A stretch of DNA of 64,000 bases from NCBI RefSeq assembly GCF_000740895.1, contig NC_025260.1, forward strand, positions 806,001 to 870,000, in the 5' to 3' direction. Below are positions 45,690 to 56,800 of the stretch, in pieces. Under the pieces are notes generated by a model that did no database searches, was not told the origin of the DNA, and saw only the letters and a program-made list of their open reading frames with translations. Within the stretch, counting starts at the first letter, position 1; every line of letters begins with the position of its first letter. The DNA comes from Theileria orientalis strain Shintoku. Taxonomy: Eukaryota; Apicomplexa; Aconoidasida; Piroplasmida; Theileriidae. The position numbers and the translations under genes were made by a program.

Positions 45690-47772
45690 CTAAAAACGAT
45701 GTGTGCTAATTGCGATAATTAGTGCTGCTATATATATTTTCGTTCCAAAATTTAGAAAATGAGAGGTATCTGTGTTGTTTATCTGTGTACTGTATTCGTT
45801 TTCTATACTATATTGTCTATGTATGTGTGACATACCTTATTTTGAATAAATAATTTATTATGGTGCTGTTGTGTGGGGTATTTTGGTAATAACTAGAAAT
45901 GTGTACTGAACACCATTTACGCTTTAAAAGAATCTCATTTTAATATATGACTTGATTGACTGTTCCTGGCTGTTTTTATTTTCTTTGAAATGTGGTGCTT
46001 GTAATTTCCAAGTTTGAAATAGTTGTGATTTTGTATAGCCTTTGATGTCTGATGCGATGTTCAAAAATAGATTCTATTACTCTTTTACTGTTATTTCATG
46101 GGTTTCTACTTTACGATGTCGTTCTATATTGAAATATTACTTATATTTGGTTGATTTTATCGGAATACTAGTGCTCAAAAAAATTATTGTAGAATCAAAA
46201 TAATTGATTCGTTCATCCTATTAATGTGATACTTCAAATTTCTGGTACGATTAAAGTATTATGTTACATAGATGAGACTACACATCCGTTCTATCTTAAA
46301 ATATCAAATAATGTACAATCCCAATATGAAAATTTGACATAAAATTCCCATGTTTTATAGATTCATTGGTTTAAATTGATATTGTAGTTATAGATTCTGT
46401 TCTGGGTCTTTTACTTATATGTTATTGTGTGAATAAATATAAAAATGATTTCAATTTAAAAATTCTGTAGAGTGAAATACTAATTTCTATCAAAAATGCA
46501 AAAACTAAAAAAGATCATTTTGTCGAATCATTATTATATGTGAATACGTGTGTAATCCATTAAAAATGTATTTATAATTTAAATATTCTTTAGATTCGGT
46601 GGTTTTCAATTATAACTATACTTCTTACTACTCTGACACTACAATTAATGAGGTTTCGTATATATTTCTACTTTCTTATTTCAACCGTATGTTTAGAATA
46701 TATTTAATTTATTTCTATTTATATCATGATTCTTGATATTTTATAGTCTATGTACTGTAGTGTGTTAATCTGTTTCTTTTCTTGTAATTTCCCTGTAGCT
46801 GTTTTAATTGTTCAATTATTGATATGTTTAAAGTTGATCTTTTGTGTTTATCTTAGTTTTTATTGATTATAAACCCTTTCTTTGTTGTTTTTAGGTGTTT
46901 TTGGCCCTTTAAATCTTTATTCTTACTTTTCTGACGGTGTGTAATTAGTCACTTGTATCTACATCAGCAACCCCTGTATACATTTATAAATATTCAATTA
47001 ATTTAAAATAAATATGGTTATAGCAGGATTCTTATAGTTTTTTATTAATTTGCAAAAGGGACTTATTTTAATAACATATCTGTGTTACTCATAAAGATAC
47101 ACAATATTATTGTTCCTAGATAATAATTATTGATTAGTGAATATATTTTCCATATTATCAAAGATATATATAGCAGAATTACAGTTGTTTGTGATTGAAT
47201 TTGCTTGCGTTTATCAAATAAATAGGAAACACATGATCCATTAGAATACAATACTTAATGTGTATAGAAAAAATTTGTGAATAATTTTGGCCTTTTTTAT
47301 TTATTTTTAGACTTGGTATTAGTACTACTCTCAATCAAACATAGATTGACTTATTAGGTATACTTGCGCTAAATTAATGTGTAATTGATGTATGTAAATA
47401 TCGATTAATAATGACAGAATAACTATTTTTATTGAAAACAAAAAATATATTGAACATAAAACATAGAAAGAATCATTTAAATTTGTTGAAATTAAATAAA
47501 TAATGACAATATATATATCCAGCGATGGGGCCATTAAATAAATATAAATAAAAAAAATGATACATGAATAAGATCAGAATTTGAATTAGTTATATAATAT
47601 ACACATATTAATAGTAAAAATAAATCGGTTTTAAAAGTATTTTAACATAAATATCACATTGGAATCCTTTTGTTTTATTAATAATCTGGTTTATCTCTTA
47701 ATTATTATTATATCTTAGATATTGATATTTGTATAGCGGTGTAAAAGTGTATAATTTGTTATTTTAAAAAAA
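45690..47772. other. 2.1-kb AT-rich region without genes
   Basis: The longest gap in the window, between two divergent genes. It is AT-rich throughout, with poly-T/poly-A tracts and no tandem repeat I can see. Short open frames (for example 47063-47251 and 47331-47534) are low-complexity and unlike the neighbouring genes. It probably carries the two 5' regions; anything more is unproven. Confidence 0.6.
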
Positions 47773-50700
47773 ATGGACACGGTCGAAGTGGATATAAATC
47801 ATAATGTTGATGATTTGCCGTTTAATGATGAAATTGACCCTGAACAGCCACAAAACGATAATAGAGACCAAGAAAAATTAGATGATAATGGCTTTAAAGA
47901 AGATTTTGGGGAGGATGGTGGTGATGAACGAGGGCCTATGAGAGTTAAAAGAAGAAACTATAGAAACCAGAGACCATATGGGCCGAGGAACAGAGACTTC
48001 GGCAAATTCCAGAATTACAGAGAGACACGGGGTCGAGGACCGTACGCAAGGACGAACAACTATCAGAACAAGCCGAACTTTAAAATTAAATCGGATGCCG
48101 ACGAGCTTAAGGCAATTAAGGCTAAATTGGTGACGCTGCTGGACTCGTTCGCGACGGCCAAGGAGGACATCCAGTTGGTGTACGATGAACTTAAAGTCTT
48201 GCCAACGAGGTTCAACAAGCTGATATCGATAATGCTGGTGGAATGCGTGGAGACGTTCCCAGTTAAGACAGGTAAGGGAATACACGACGAATAAATTAAA
48301 ATTACGCAGGAGCATACGCGAGTCTGATAGGACTTTTGAAGGTGGGAGGAAGGGCGCCGCTCGTGGAGAGCGTTAACCAGCAGGTTCTGTACAACCTGGG
48401 GATGAAGCTCTCGGAGGGGAACAGGACCGCGTCGGTGCTGTTGCTGCGCTTTTTGGTAGGATTGCACTGCGCAAACGTGAGGTCGATATCGGTGTTTGAA
48501 GTGCTATCGTCACTGCTGAAGCTGGCCTCAGAGATTGAAAACTTCGCGTACGACAACAACAAGGACTACGCGAAGTCGGTGGTCACGCTGGATAACCTGA
48601 ACTATATAGTGCTCTCGAGCATACCCTGGTTCAGCAGGGAGGCATTCATGTCGAACGTGGACGTTATCACGTCGATGTGCGAAAGGCTATTTGAGTACTC
48701 GGAAAGAAGGTCGAGGCTGCTGGAGTCCCTGGAGGCAGATTTGAGCTACAACCCGGAAGTCGACTTTTCGGACACCAAGAGGAGGTTCAACCCGTACTCG
48801 TACAAGTATTTCTACAAGGACACGGTGACAGGAACGCTGGAAGACAGGTTCACCTCAGGAGTGCAGGCGCTGAGGTCGCTGCTCAAGGTAAGCGGTAGGC
48901 GAAGGCAAATGGCAAATTATGGCTGTTGCTGTTCCCTTTTATAGGTTATTGTTTGTGCGTTCACAAAGAGCTTTTAGTGTTAGTATTAACACGTTATTCA
49001 GAATGACTGGACAAGTTCGACGACGTACAGGTTCTACCAAAGCAAGGGCATCGTTGAAAAGCTGAATGAGCCTGTGGAATACGAGGAGAATAAGGTCACT
49101 GCAGACAATTTGAATTCGGTGCTTCAGCTAGACCTGAAGAACTTTAAAAATTTTAAGCCAGTAAACCCGAAGAGTTTTAATTTCAACTACACACTGGATA
49201 AGTCGCAGTTGACAACGGTTCACGACAAGTGGTGAGTTAAATTTATACTTCTTATGCAATTGTGTTAGTGGCAATACCACTACTGTTACTATTGTAAGCA
49301 TTGTTACCTTTAATGCATATACAATTATTCATTTACTGTTGACAATATGGCTTATAATAAATATGTAGGCTGTTTGAGGAGCATGTGTACTACGTGTTTG
49401 ACGCCTTCGGAGACGACTCGCTGAGGTGCGCGCAGCAGCTGCTGGCAATACCGCTGAACGAGGAGTTCAAGGAGTACGGAATCGTGGACGTGCTGCTTAA
49501 CCTGGCCCTCTCGAACTTCTACAACAACTACTACTCAGTCTTCGGGATCCTGGTGATGCACAACCTGTGCACGCTGGAGCGGAAGACGGAGGACATCTTC
49601 TACTCGTTCGTGTCGCAGCTGCTGGTGGAGACGGACAGGCTGGACTGCAACGTGCTAAACACGCTGATAAGCATCTGCAGCTTCTGGTTCAACATGGAGT
49701 TCTGCAAAATCAGGAGGTCGGCGAGCGACATGACAATCGAGGGCGAAAACAGCGACGAGCTGCAGAAGGAGCTGACTAGGGAGAAGAACAGCAGACTCTT
49801 CAAAACGCTCTTCAAGCCGAGCAACTGCGCAAACAACTATAACCTGAGGCTGATAGAGAAGATATCGAGGCTGGTGTACATGGACAGACTGCTGACGTAC
49901 TCGCCGAGAGAGCTCGAGGCGGAGATCAAGGCGCTCAACCTGCTGAGGGACTTCAAGAATAAGCCGCACGAACACCAGCTATTCCTGAACATGCTGCACT
50001 TCAACAAGCTCGCGCCGGAGGAGAACGACCTGAGGAACAGGAGAATTATCACCTTCATAAACAACTACACGAACAAGAGGCACCTGAGGGAGGCGCCGAA
50101 GCACCTCTTCTCGCAGACCAAGGAGACGAGGGACTACGACGAGGTGGTGCACGCAGACGAGGACCTGGAGGCGAGCGCGCAGAACCAGGGCGACGAGCAG
50201 CACAGTTTCGACCTGGAGCACCCCAGCGACAAGGCGGCCATGTCGGAAGGAGCGGCCGGGGACGCGGGCTCCGACGGCCCTGTGTGGGAGAGGGACGAGC
50301 TGGTGATGCTCTTCTGGGACACGCTGCTGATATTCGGAAGCAAGTCGATGACGCACCTCTACAGGCTCTTCGAGTTCCACGCGGACGTCGTGAAGATGCT
50401 CGACACGGGCGACGCGCCCTTCGAGCAGAGCCTGCCGTACAAGGTCATGTGGCAGACGCTGAGGACTTTCGAGCGCGACCAGAAGAAGATGGAGCTCTCG
50501 TTCGACTTCTACGTCAAGAGGAACGTGGTCAACTCGCTGCTGGTGCTTCAGTTTCTGATGACGCTCCCGCCGGAGCACCTCTTGACCAACTTCTTCTTCT
50601 ACGCACTCAACTCGCTCTTCTCGGAGATCCACGCGAGGCTGCTGGCCTTCAGGGAGGCCTACAAGGTCGCCTCGAGGGACCTGGCGGGCACGATTGCGAT

Positions 50701-50965
50701 GGAGGCGAAGAAGGAGGAGTTGGACTCCGCGGAGTCGGACTACTTCAGCCTGCTCTCGCTCTTCGTGACCCTCGTGAGCGAGCGGCTCCCGGGCTCCGAC
50801 GCGAACCTTGCGAAGGTGCTCGAGGAGCTTCTGCTGAAGGTGCTCGTCAGGTACGCCATGGCCGACAACTTCGTGCTGCGGCTGTACCAGGCGCACCAGA
50901 GCGTGCACGAGAGGGTAAAGGTGACCCTGTACAGGCTGTCGATGCCATCGTATCTTTCAAACTAA
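47773..50965 (+). CDS. NCBP1: Nuclear cap-binding protein subunit CBP80
   Basis: Four exons (47773-48271, 48310-48887, 49002-49231, 49369-50965) give 967 residues. CBP80 pairs with CBP20 to hold the mRNA cap in the nucleus for splicing, export and decay control. Three MIF4G-type helical regions are visible: residues 113-300 with ASLIGLLKV, VLLLRFLVGLHCANV and LSSIPWFSREAF; a second block from about 437 (CAQQLLAIPLNEEF); and a C-terminal block (DELVMLFWDTLLIFG, FAEIH-like helices). An unusual 110-residue N-terminal extension is acidic, then Arg/Gly/Asn-rich like an RNA-binding tail. The C-terminal exon is markedly GC-rich, with an acidic insert near 725-760. Confidence 0.85.
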
Positions 50966-51072
50966 TATCGTATAGTGTATGTTTGTTCTAGCGTATTCGT
51001 GAATTTGTGTGTATTTACGGTATTATATCTGTGTATGAGTGCGACAGGCACACCGTTAAGAGAATCTTACAG

Positions 51073-52671
51073 CTATGGGTTCAGAATGAGGTACTCAGGC
51101 TTCTTCGGCCTGGCGTCGACGATCTTCTTCAGCTGGAACTTGTACATGAGCGTCAGGGTCTCCAAAACGGGCCCTAGCCTGCTCAGGTCGAGCTCGCTCA
51201 TGTCCCTGGTCCGCGTCAGGACAGATAGCGCGTCCGAGCCCGGCGCGAACAGACTCTCGAACGCGTCGAGGGCCTTCAGGCTGCCCAGGTCCATGAAGTT
51301 GCCCAGGTGCACGAAGTCGTCGGCCACCGCCAGGTGGCTGCACTTCCGCAGCACCGGGAGCCCGTAGTTCACGCGCGCCGCGACCTCGAAGGGGTCGCTT
51401 CTGTAGAAGCTCGCGTCTTCATCCAGGGGCTTTGCCGCGTGGCTCTTGCTGCCGTAGACCGAGGGCAGCGAGTCCAGGCCCTCCCTGCACTTGAACAGCT
51501 GCAGCGCCGGCATGTTCTCGTAGTAAATTTCCTGGTCCAGGAGCAGCCTCAGCATGATTTCGTTGAACCGGAACTCCTTTTCGTGCGACTGGATGAACCG
51601 TCTGTGCCTTCGTGCCCCCTGCCTCGAGTTCGATATCATCATCGAGTTGGCCAGTCTCACCAGCACGAAGTTGACGTTCACTGGCCTCGCCACCTTCTTC
51701 GCCTTGCTGCGCATCACTCTCTTCAGGTCCCTCAGCTTATACTTCTTGCGCTCTTCAGCCGACCTCACCTGCTTATAGCTCGTGTTGTACAGTTCGTTGA
51801 ACGCCTTGTCCACGATGCGGTTGTACTTGATCGCTCCAAACTTCGGCATCCACCAGTTAAAGTTGTACTTCTTCCTGCAGTGATCCAGTATTCTAATGGT
51901 CTCCTCCACGTCCGGGATCCTCAGGTTGAACTTCACTGGCTCTATTGATTCATTTCCTGGTCCAGGTGGAATCGGCAGGTTGTTTTCCTTGGCATATTCT
52001 ACTTTCTTATCGTGTTCTTCTATTTCTGCTTGTATCCTCCTGAACTCCTCCAGCAGTTCCTTTTTTCTTACCTTCCTCTTCTTCGGGTGTTCTATTTTTG
52101 GGTCTCTTTCGAAATAGTAATTTCCCAGTAGCTGTTGTATTGCTTTCACTAGTGCTATAGACTCCGACTGCCAGCTGCAGTAGTACACTACTGCATAGTA
52201 TGTATCCGGCAAGATTGGATTGTACAGCTCCAGTTTTTCTCTGTTGTCTGACTCAGGATCATATGCCTTGTTCCATTCCATGTAGTTTGCTAAGTACGAG
52301 TTAAGTTTGTTTGCGTAGAATGAGAGTATCTCCCTTCCATCTTTAAATTTTACTAATTTATTCTTATCTTGGTGTTCTATTTGTACATATGGAAGTGAAC
52401 TCAGGTCCAGTTCCGGCGAATCCTTCGTTTTTATGAAGTTTTGTACTCTGAATTGCGATAATGGGTCTTCTAAATTATATATCGGCGGCTTCTTCTCTAT
52501 GGTTGGCAGGCATGGGTTTACCGCCTCTATTTCTTCCTTTTCAAACAAATTTGCTGATAAATTAGGACAATGTGTGTATATGGGAGGCAGCTTAACGAAA
52601 GAATACTGTTTATTACTTATACAATTAGAGTAAAATCGGCCCAGTAGAGACAATAATATTACAACAAACAT
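51073..52671 (-). CDS. Secretory or organellar protein of unknown function
   Basis: Single-exon protein of 532 residues from the ATG at 52671. The first 18 residues form a signal peptide-like hydrophobic helix (MFVVILLSLLGRFYS), followed by a Lys/Asn/Pro-rich stretch that could be an apicoplast transit peptide. The body is charged: a long Lys/Glu helix (about 195-225), a Pro/Gly loop (NLPIPPGPG), an aromatic block (NFNWWMPKFGAIKYNR) and a basic helix (LRDLKRVMRSKAKKV). No Cys pattern and no internal membrane span. The family is not recognised; apicoplast or parasite surface delivery is inferred only from the N-terminus. Confidence 0.55.
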   Translation of the reverse strand: MFVVILLSLLGRFYSNCISNKQYSFVKLPPIYTHCPNLSANLFEKEEIEAVNPCLPTIEKKPPIYNLEDPLSQFRVQNFIKTKDSPELDLSSLPYVQIEHQDKNKLVKFKDGREILSFYANKLNSYLANYMEWNKAYDPESDNREKLELYNPILPDTYYAVVYYCSWQSESIALVKAIQQLLGNYYFERDPKIEHPKKRKVRKKELLEEFRRIQAEIEEHDKKVEYAKENNLPIPPGPGNESIEPVKFNLRIPDVEETIRILDHCRKKYNFNWWMPKFGAIKYNRIVDKAFNELYNTSYKQVRSAEERKKYKLRDLKRVMRSKAKKVARPVNVNFVLVRLANSMMISNSRQGARRHRRFIQSHEKEFRFNEIMLRLLLDQEIYYENMPALQLFKCREGLDSLPSVYGSKSHAAKPLDEDASFYRSDPFEVAARVNYGLPVLRKCSHLAVADDFVHLGNFMDLGSLKALDAFESLFAPGSDALSVLTRTRDMSELDLSRLGPVLETLTLMYKFQLKKIVDARPKKPEYLILNP

Positions 52672-52985
52672 TATAAATTAAAACTACTGAAAGAAGGCTG
52701 CAGAAGGTGTTTGAAAATCTCGCCATGTGTAAAATATATAAACTGAGTTGTGGCATTACTTGGCGGTCACCAAATACCATAAAATACACACATTAATTAT
52801 TTAACACTGATTTGTTAATTTTCAACACATTAATTCATTCGTCTAATTCCATTTTGCCAGATTCCTTATGGTTTGAATCCGGAAAGTGTGTTTGTGTGCC
52901 ATTTAAAGTATGTGATACATCTTTAGGATCATAACCTAGATTAAAAGTAAATTTGTGGTTATATTTGACTATTTTGTCATTATAT

Positions 52986-53692
52986 CTAATAAATACCCAT
53001 CTCTTTAAAAAGTTTCGTTGCCTTGTCGGAGCAGAAGAGAGCTGTTGCATCTTCCCTCTCCTTCCTCTTCACTTTGGTAAAATTTAAATATTTCAATGAT
53101 GGAATCTTATGAATCAAATATTCCCTAAAGTGAGGGACCCTAAATATGATTTTTTCCACTTGTGTAATATCAACTTACGCTACGACGTGGTTATCCAAAA
53201 GAGCAAGTCTTTCTAGTGATTTACCTAAATACGCTTTAAACATGTGTGCAATCTTACATTTAAATAATGGTTCAAGCTGTGAAATTGTCGTGATCTGAAG
53301 TATATTAGTGATTTTATGTAAACATACCGAGTTGTTTGTAAGTACTAGTGATGATAAGTTCGGAAGGCAACTTCCGATATCATCTGCGATTTTAGAAACC
53401 CTGTTCCCGGCCACAATCTGAAAATATTCATTTTTTTGTGCAAAACTTACGAGAGTTTTAAGCCTGGGAAGCAGAGGAAAGTTCTCAAGTTTTATTATAT
53501 CATTGTTGGACAGGTCCAGAGAGTCGTAGTCGTCGTTGGTTGCACCCAAATTTGCAACAACCGAGATTCTGGAGTCTAAAAACAAATGTTCGGTGTGGAA
53601 TCCAGGCAAATACCTCTCAGTGACAAGGTGCGATCTCCTGTAGGGCTTAGAATCTGGTAGCCCTGGGAAATTAAGGCGGGGCTTAATTTCAT
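52986..53692 (-). CDS. SNRPA1: U2 snRNP protein A' (U2A')
   Basis: Six small exons (53692-53614, 53575-53451, 53417-53328, 53294-53258, 53224-53179, 53139-52986) give 176 residues, all in phase. U2A' is the leucine-rich-repeat partner of U2B'' in the U2 snRNP, which marks the intron branch site. The start MKLSPALISQG, the strand DRTLSLRDSRI, the signature ENFPLLPRLKTL, then LPNLSSLVLTNNS and the cap motif FREYLIHKIPSLKYLNF all match the family. At 176 residues it is shorter than the human protein (255), lacking the low-complexity C-terminal tail but keeping the LRR domain. Confidence 0.9.
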
Positions 53693-53778
53693 AGTGTATA
53701 TATAATGAAATCTGATATTGTTGGCACTCTACACTATAAATTAAAATTTATGAATTGACAATTGCAAGTCGTGCCGTA

Positions 53779-53850
53779 GGGCTTGTGGCGCAACGGTAGC
53801 GCGTCCGACTCCAGATCGGAAGGTTGGGGGTTCAAATCCCTTCGGGCTCA
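53779..53850 (+). tRNA. tRNA-Trp (CCA)
   Basis: Cloverleaf with acceptor GGGCTTG paired (with G-T wobbles) to CGGGCTC, discriminator A. D-arm GCGC...GCGC, anticodon stem TCCGA/TCGGA around loop CTCCAGA with anticodon CCA (tryptophan), and T-arm GGGGGTTCAAATCCC. No intron. It lies in a 200-bp gap between U2A' and the CRMP 3' end, on the opposite strand to both. Confidence 0.95.
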
Positions 53851-53895
53851 CTCTATTTAAATCGCTACCTAAGGTTAAAAATAAAATGTAAAACA

Positions 53896-56800
53896 TTAAT
53901 CTATAGTGAATTTGTCGCTCTTTCTGTGCGAAATAGACTCTTCGATCTTCAACAGTATCTCGTCGTTGGTAAGGGGTGTGTTTACGAGGTTTTTGACGCC
54001 TTCCTCTATCTGAAAGACGTATCTCACTGCTAGCTCGCCCTGTTTGGCGTTTTCAATTAATTTGTCCAGTTCTTGGCTCAACTTCTCCAGTTTTTCCTCG
54101 AGAATGGCCTTCGTGTGCATCATTTCAATCATTTCATCCAACTTTTCCTGGTCAATTTCCTGGTCTCCCATGTTTTGGGCGATTTTTTGAAACATTGCCC
54201 GTTTTATTCCCGAGTAGTTCTTCTCAACCTCCTTCAACAAGTTAGGCTTCTCCGGATCAAAGGACTTTATGTGAATCTCAAAATCTTCGTTGGACGCGTC
54301 AAGGGTGAATTTGCTTATTAGCCAGGGCGTTATAGCAATTTCCTCTATTTCCGTTGAATCCTTCACTCGGTGCCTGTTTATTGAATCGAATTTAGTCATT
54401 GTGTAATTTATGATGAACTCTATCCAGTAGCTTGGCACGCTCAGCGTGCTCTTGTCCAAAATGAGCTTATTCATCGATTGGTGTATTGAAAGCGCCACTC
54501 TATTCCTTGCGCTTCTGTTCAGACGGCTGTTCTTGCCCTTGTAGTAGCGGTTCTTGACTTTCTTCACGTTCGAAACACTGTAGTCTAAATCAAACGGGGA
54601 CTCCACGGTTATGCACTTTTCCTTGATGTTGTAGGTGATTTGAGCCTCCGTGTGCCAGTACGTGAAAAACTGGAGGCACCGTGACACCAGGTTCCACAGC
54701 CACTGCTTAAAATTTTTGAAGTACGTCCTCCTAAGGTTGTCCAGCTTCGAGATCCTCCCAATCTCCACCAGTGTGTACCAGACTAACACGACGCAATATC
54801 CTCCAAACAGGAACACCGGCACCAACGTGGCGTAGTTGAAGTCGTAGCTGAAGCTCCCCTAAATAATTTTGTTGCTAGCTGAAAATACCTGGATCATGAA
54901 CGCCGTGGCTATGTTAACGCATATTCCCAGAACCTGAAGTCTGTTAAACAGGTTGTCGTTCCTCAGGTTGAAAGGGAACTTGACGAGGTAGACAACTCCC
55001 ATGAAGCTCGAGAGCATTAAGCTCGTAATGACTCTCAGTCTCCCTGAATTGTGCGGAGATTGAATCCGAATGTGGAAGGTCGTGATTAAGGACACCAGGA
55101 ACCTTCTCGACAGACTCAGGCAATCCCAGGCCTTGTAGCGCTTCCTGTAACCCAGCCCGAAGAATGTCCCGTATTCCGTTGAGTGGAACCTGATGATGTA
55201 GACGAAGAATAAGATAAACGACGCTGCGATGATACATGAAGAGGCTGCAGCCGTGGTCACGAATCTGTTGTTGTCCGCATTGCACACTTCCGTGGGAAAG
55301 TGCAACATGACTGAAACACTCGGCTGCTTTTTATACTTTACTGACACGCACCAAACCATTTGCAAAAGCTCAGTCCATATGAAGTGGATCTGCGTGAAGT
55401 AATTGATTATTAAAATTTTCAGAAACAGAGAGAAGTAGTTGTTGTCGTGGATTAGGTTCGACGAGTTGGTCCTAGGCTCGTCGACATAGTCTGAGTCCGA
55501 GTCATATTTGTTGTGAAAGATGAGCTCCTTTAAAAATACCAAGGTTTTCATAATGAAGAAGATCAACAGCAGGAATAAGCTGTCGATCAGAGGGGCTATT
55601 ATCGATATGAACCTCTGCACATACCAAATGATCACGTAATTGTCAGGGTTCTTTATTTTATAAATGCAGCCGATCCTGATGTATATGAAGTGCATTAAGG
55701 AGTTGCCGAAAATGTTGTTGTATACGTGCACGAACGGCTTCAGACTTGACCTGGTGAACATACTTATAGTCCCGTACGGCAGCATTGTGAAGAAGAACTC
55801 AATGAATATTTTCAGGAGGACGCAGCACGCCTCCAGGTTGTAGTGAAGTATCACAAATATCAGGAATACTATGAAGCACAGGGGGAGCCGGTACAGGAAG
55901 TATTTTGAGATTTCCACAAACAGGGACTGGCACTCGACGCAGACGCTTCTGAAGTACACCATGTCGTAGTTCGGCACGCATCTGCTGCACAGGTACCCTG
56001 TCGAACCCTTTGAACAGTAGCCTGTGAATCCCCCTCCGCATCTGAATTCGATTCCGCAGGGGTGAAAGTCCATGTAGGCCGTGTTCACCTGCTCGGCGAT
56101 GGCCACGTTTTGCGTCCATGGCAGCCAGGTCTCGCTTATAGTTTCAATGTTATTGTAGGAAGGGTACGCCGGGAAGTAACCCTGCCGTGGCATCGGCTTC
56201 ACGTGGTTTTCGAGTTTGATGCTCTGGAAGTCGTACTGCTGCTTCAAGATTTCCACTATCTCCACGTCCAGTCCTCCTGGACATATGGCTCCCTCCATGC
56301 ACTTTGAGCATTTCAGGTTCCTATAGTCCTCTTTTATGATCTTGCTCTTCAGCGGGTTATTTTTCATGTATTTCCTCTTCATATACCTTCCGTAGTGGCA
56401 AAAACACTGACTTTCTGACACTGAACCACCGTAGGTTGTGGCGTACTCCATGCATCTTCCGCTGCACGTCGAGTTTTCCTGGCCCTCCTTGAACATGCCG
56501 GTTTCACACTGGATACATCTGCTTGAATACGTTCTCCTGAGCACCAAACTCATGATCGTGGTAAAATATTCTCCCACTGAGTTGTATGTTGTATCCATTT
56601 CGTGTTGGATAGACTCGAATCCCATTGGCATATAACCTGGGAGGCATAGGCACTGCGTTAATGAGGATGGATTCGTTGCTTGCGTTGGTATCCCTGATCC
56701 AATCGGGCACTTGTATGGAATATTATGTATCTTATACTTGTTTATGTCCATCTTCACTGTGTTTTCGTAGTCCGAATCCATGTAGCCGAGCCATCCTCCT

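Noticed and set aside
47063..47534. Two short open frames on the minus strand
   Set aside because: They are low-complexity Ile/Tyr/Leu-rich products of AT-rich DNA without conserved motifs or splice partners.
45690..47772. Possible centromere
   Set aside because: It is AT-rich but not extreme, with no satellite repeats; Theileria centromeric candidates are reported as far more AT-rich.
52835..53050. 71-residue open frame on the minus strand
   Set aside because: It overlaps the last U2A' exon in another frame and has no features of its own.
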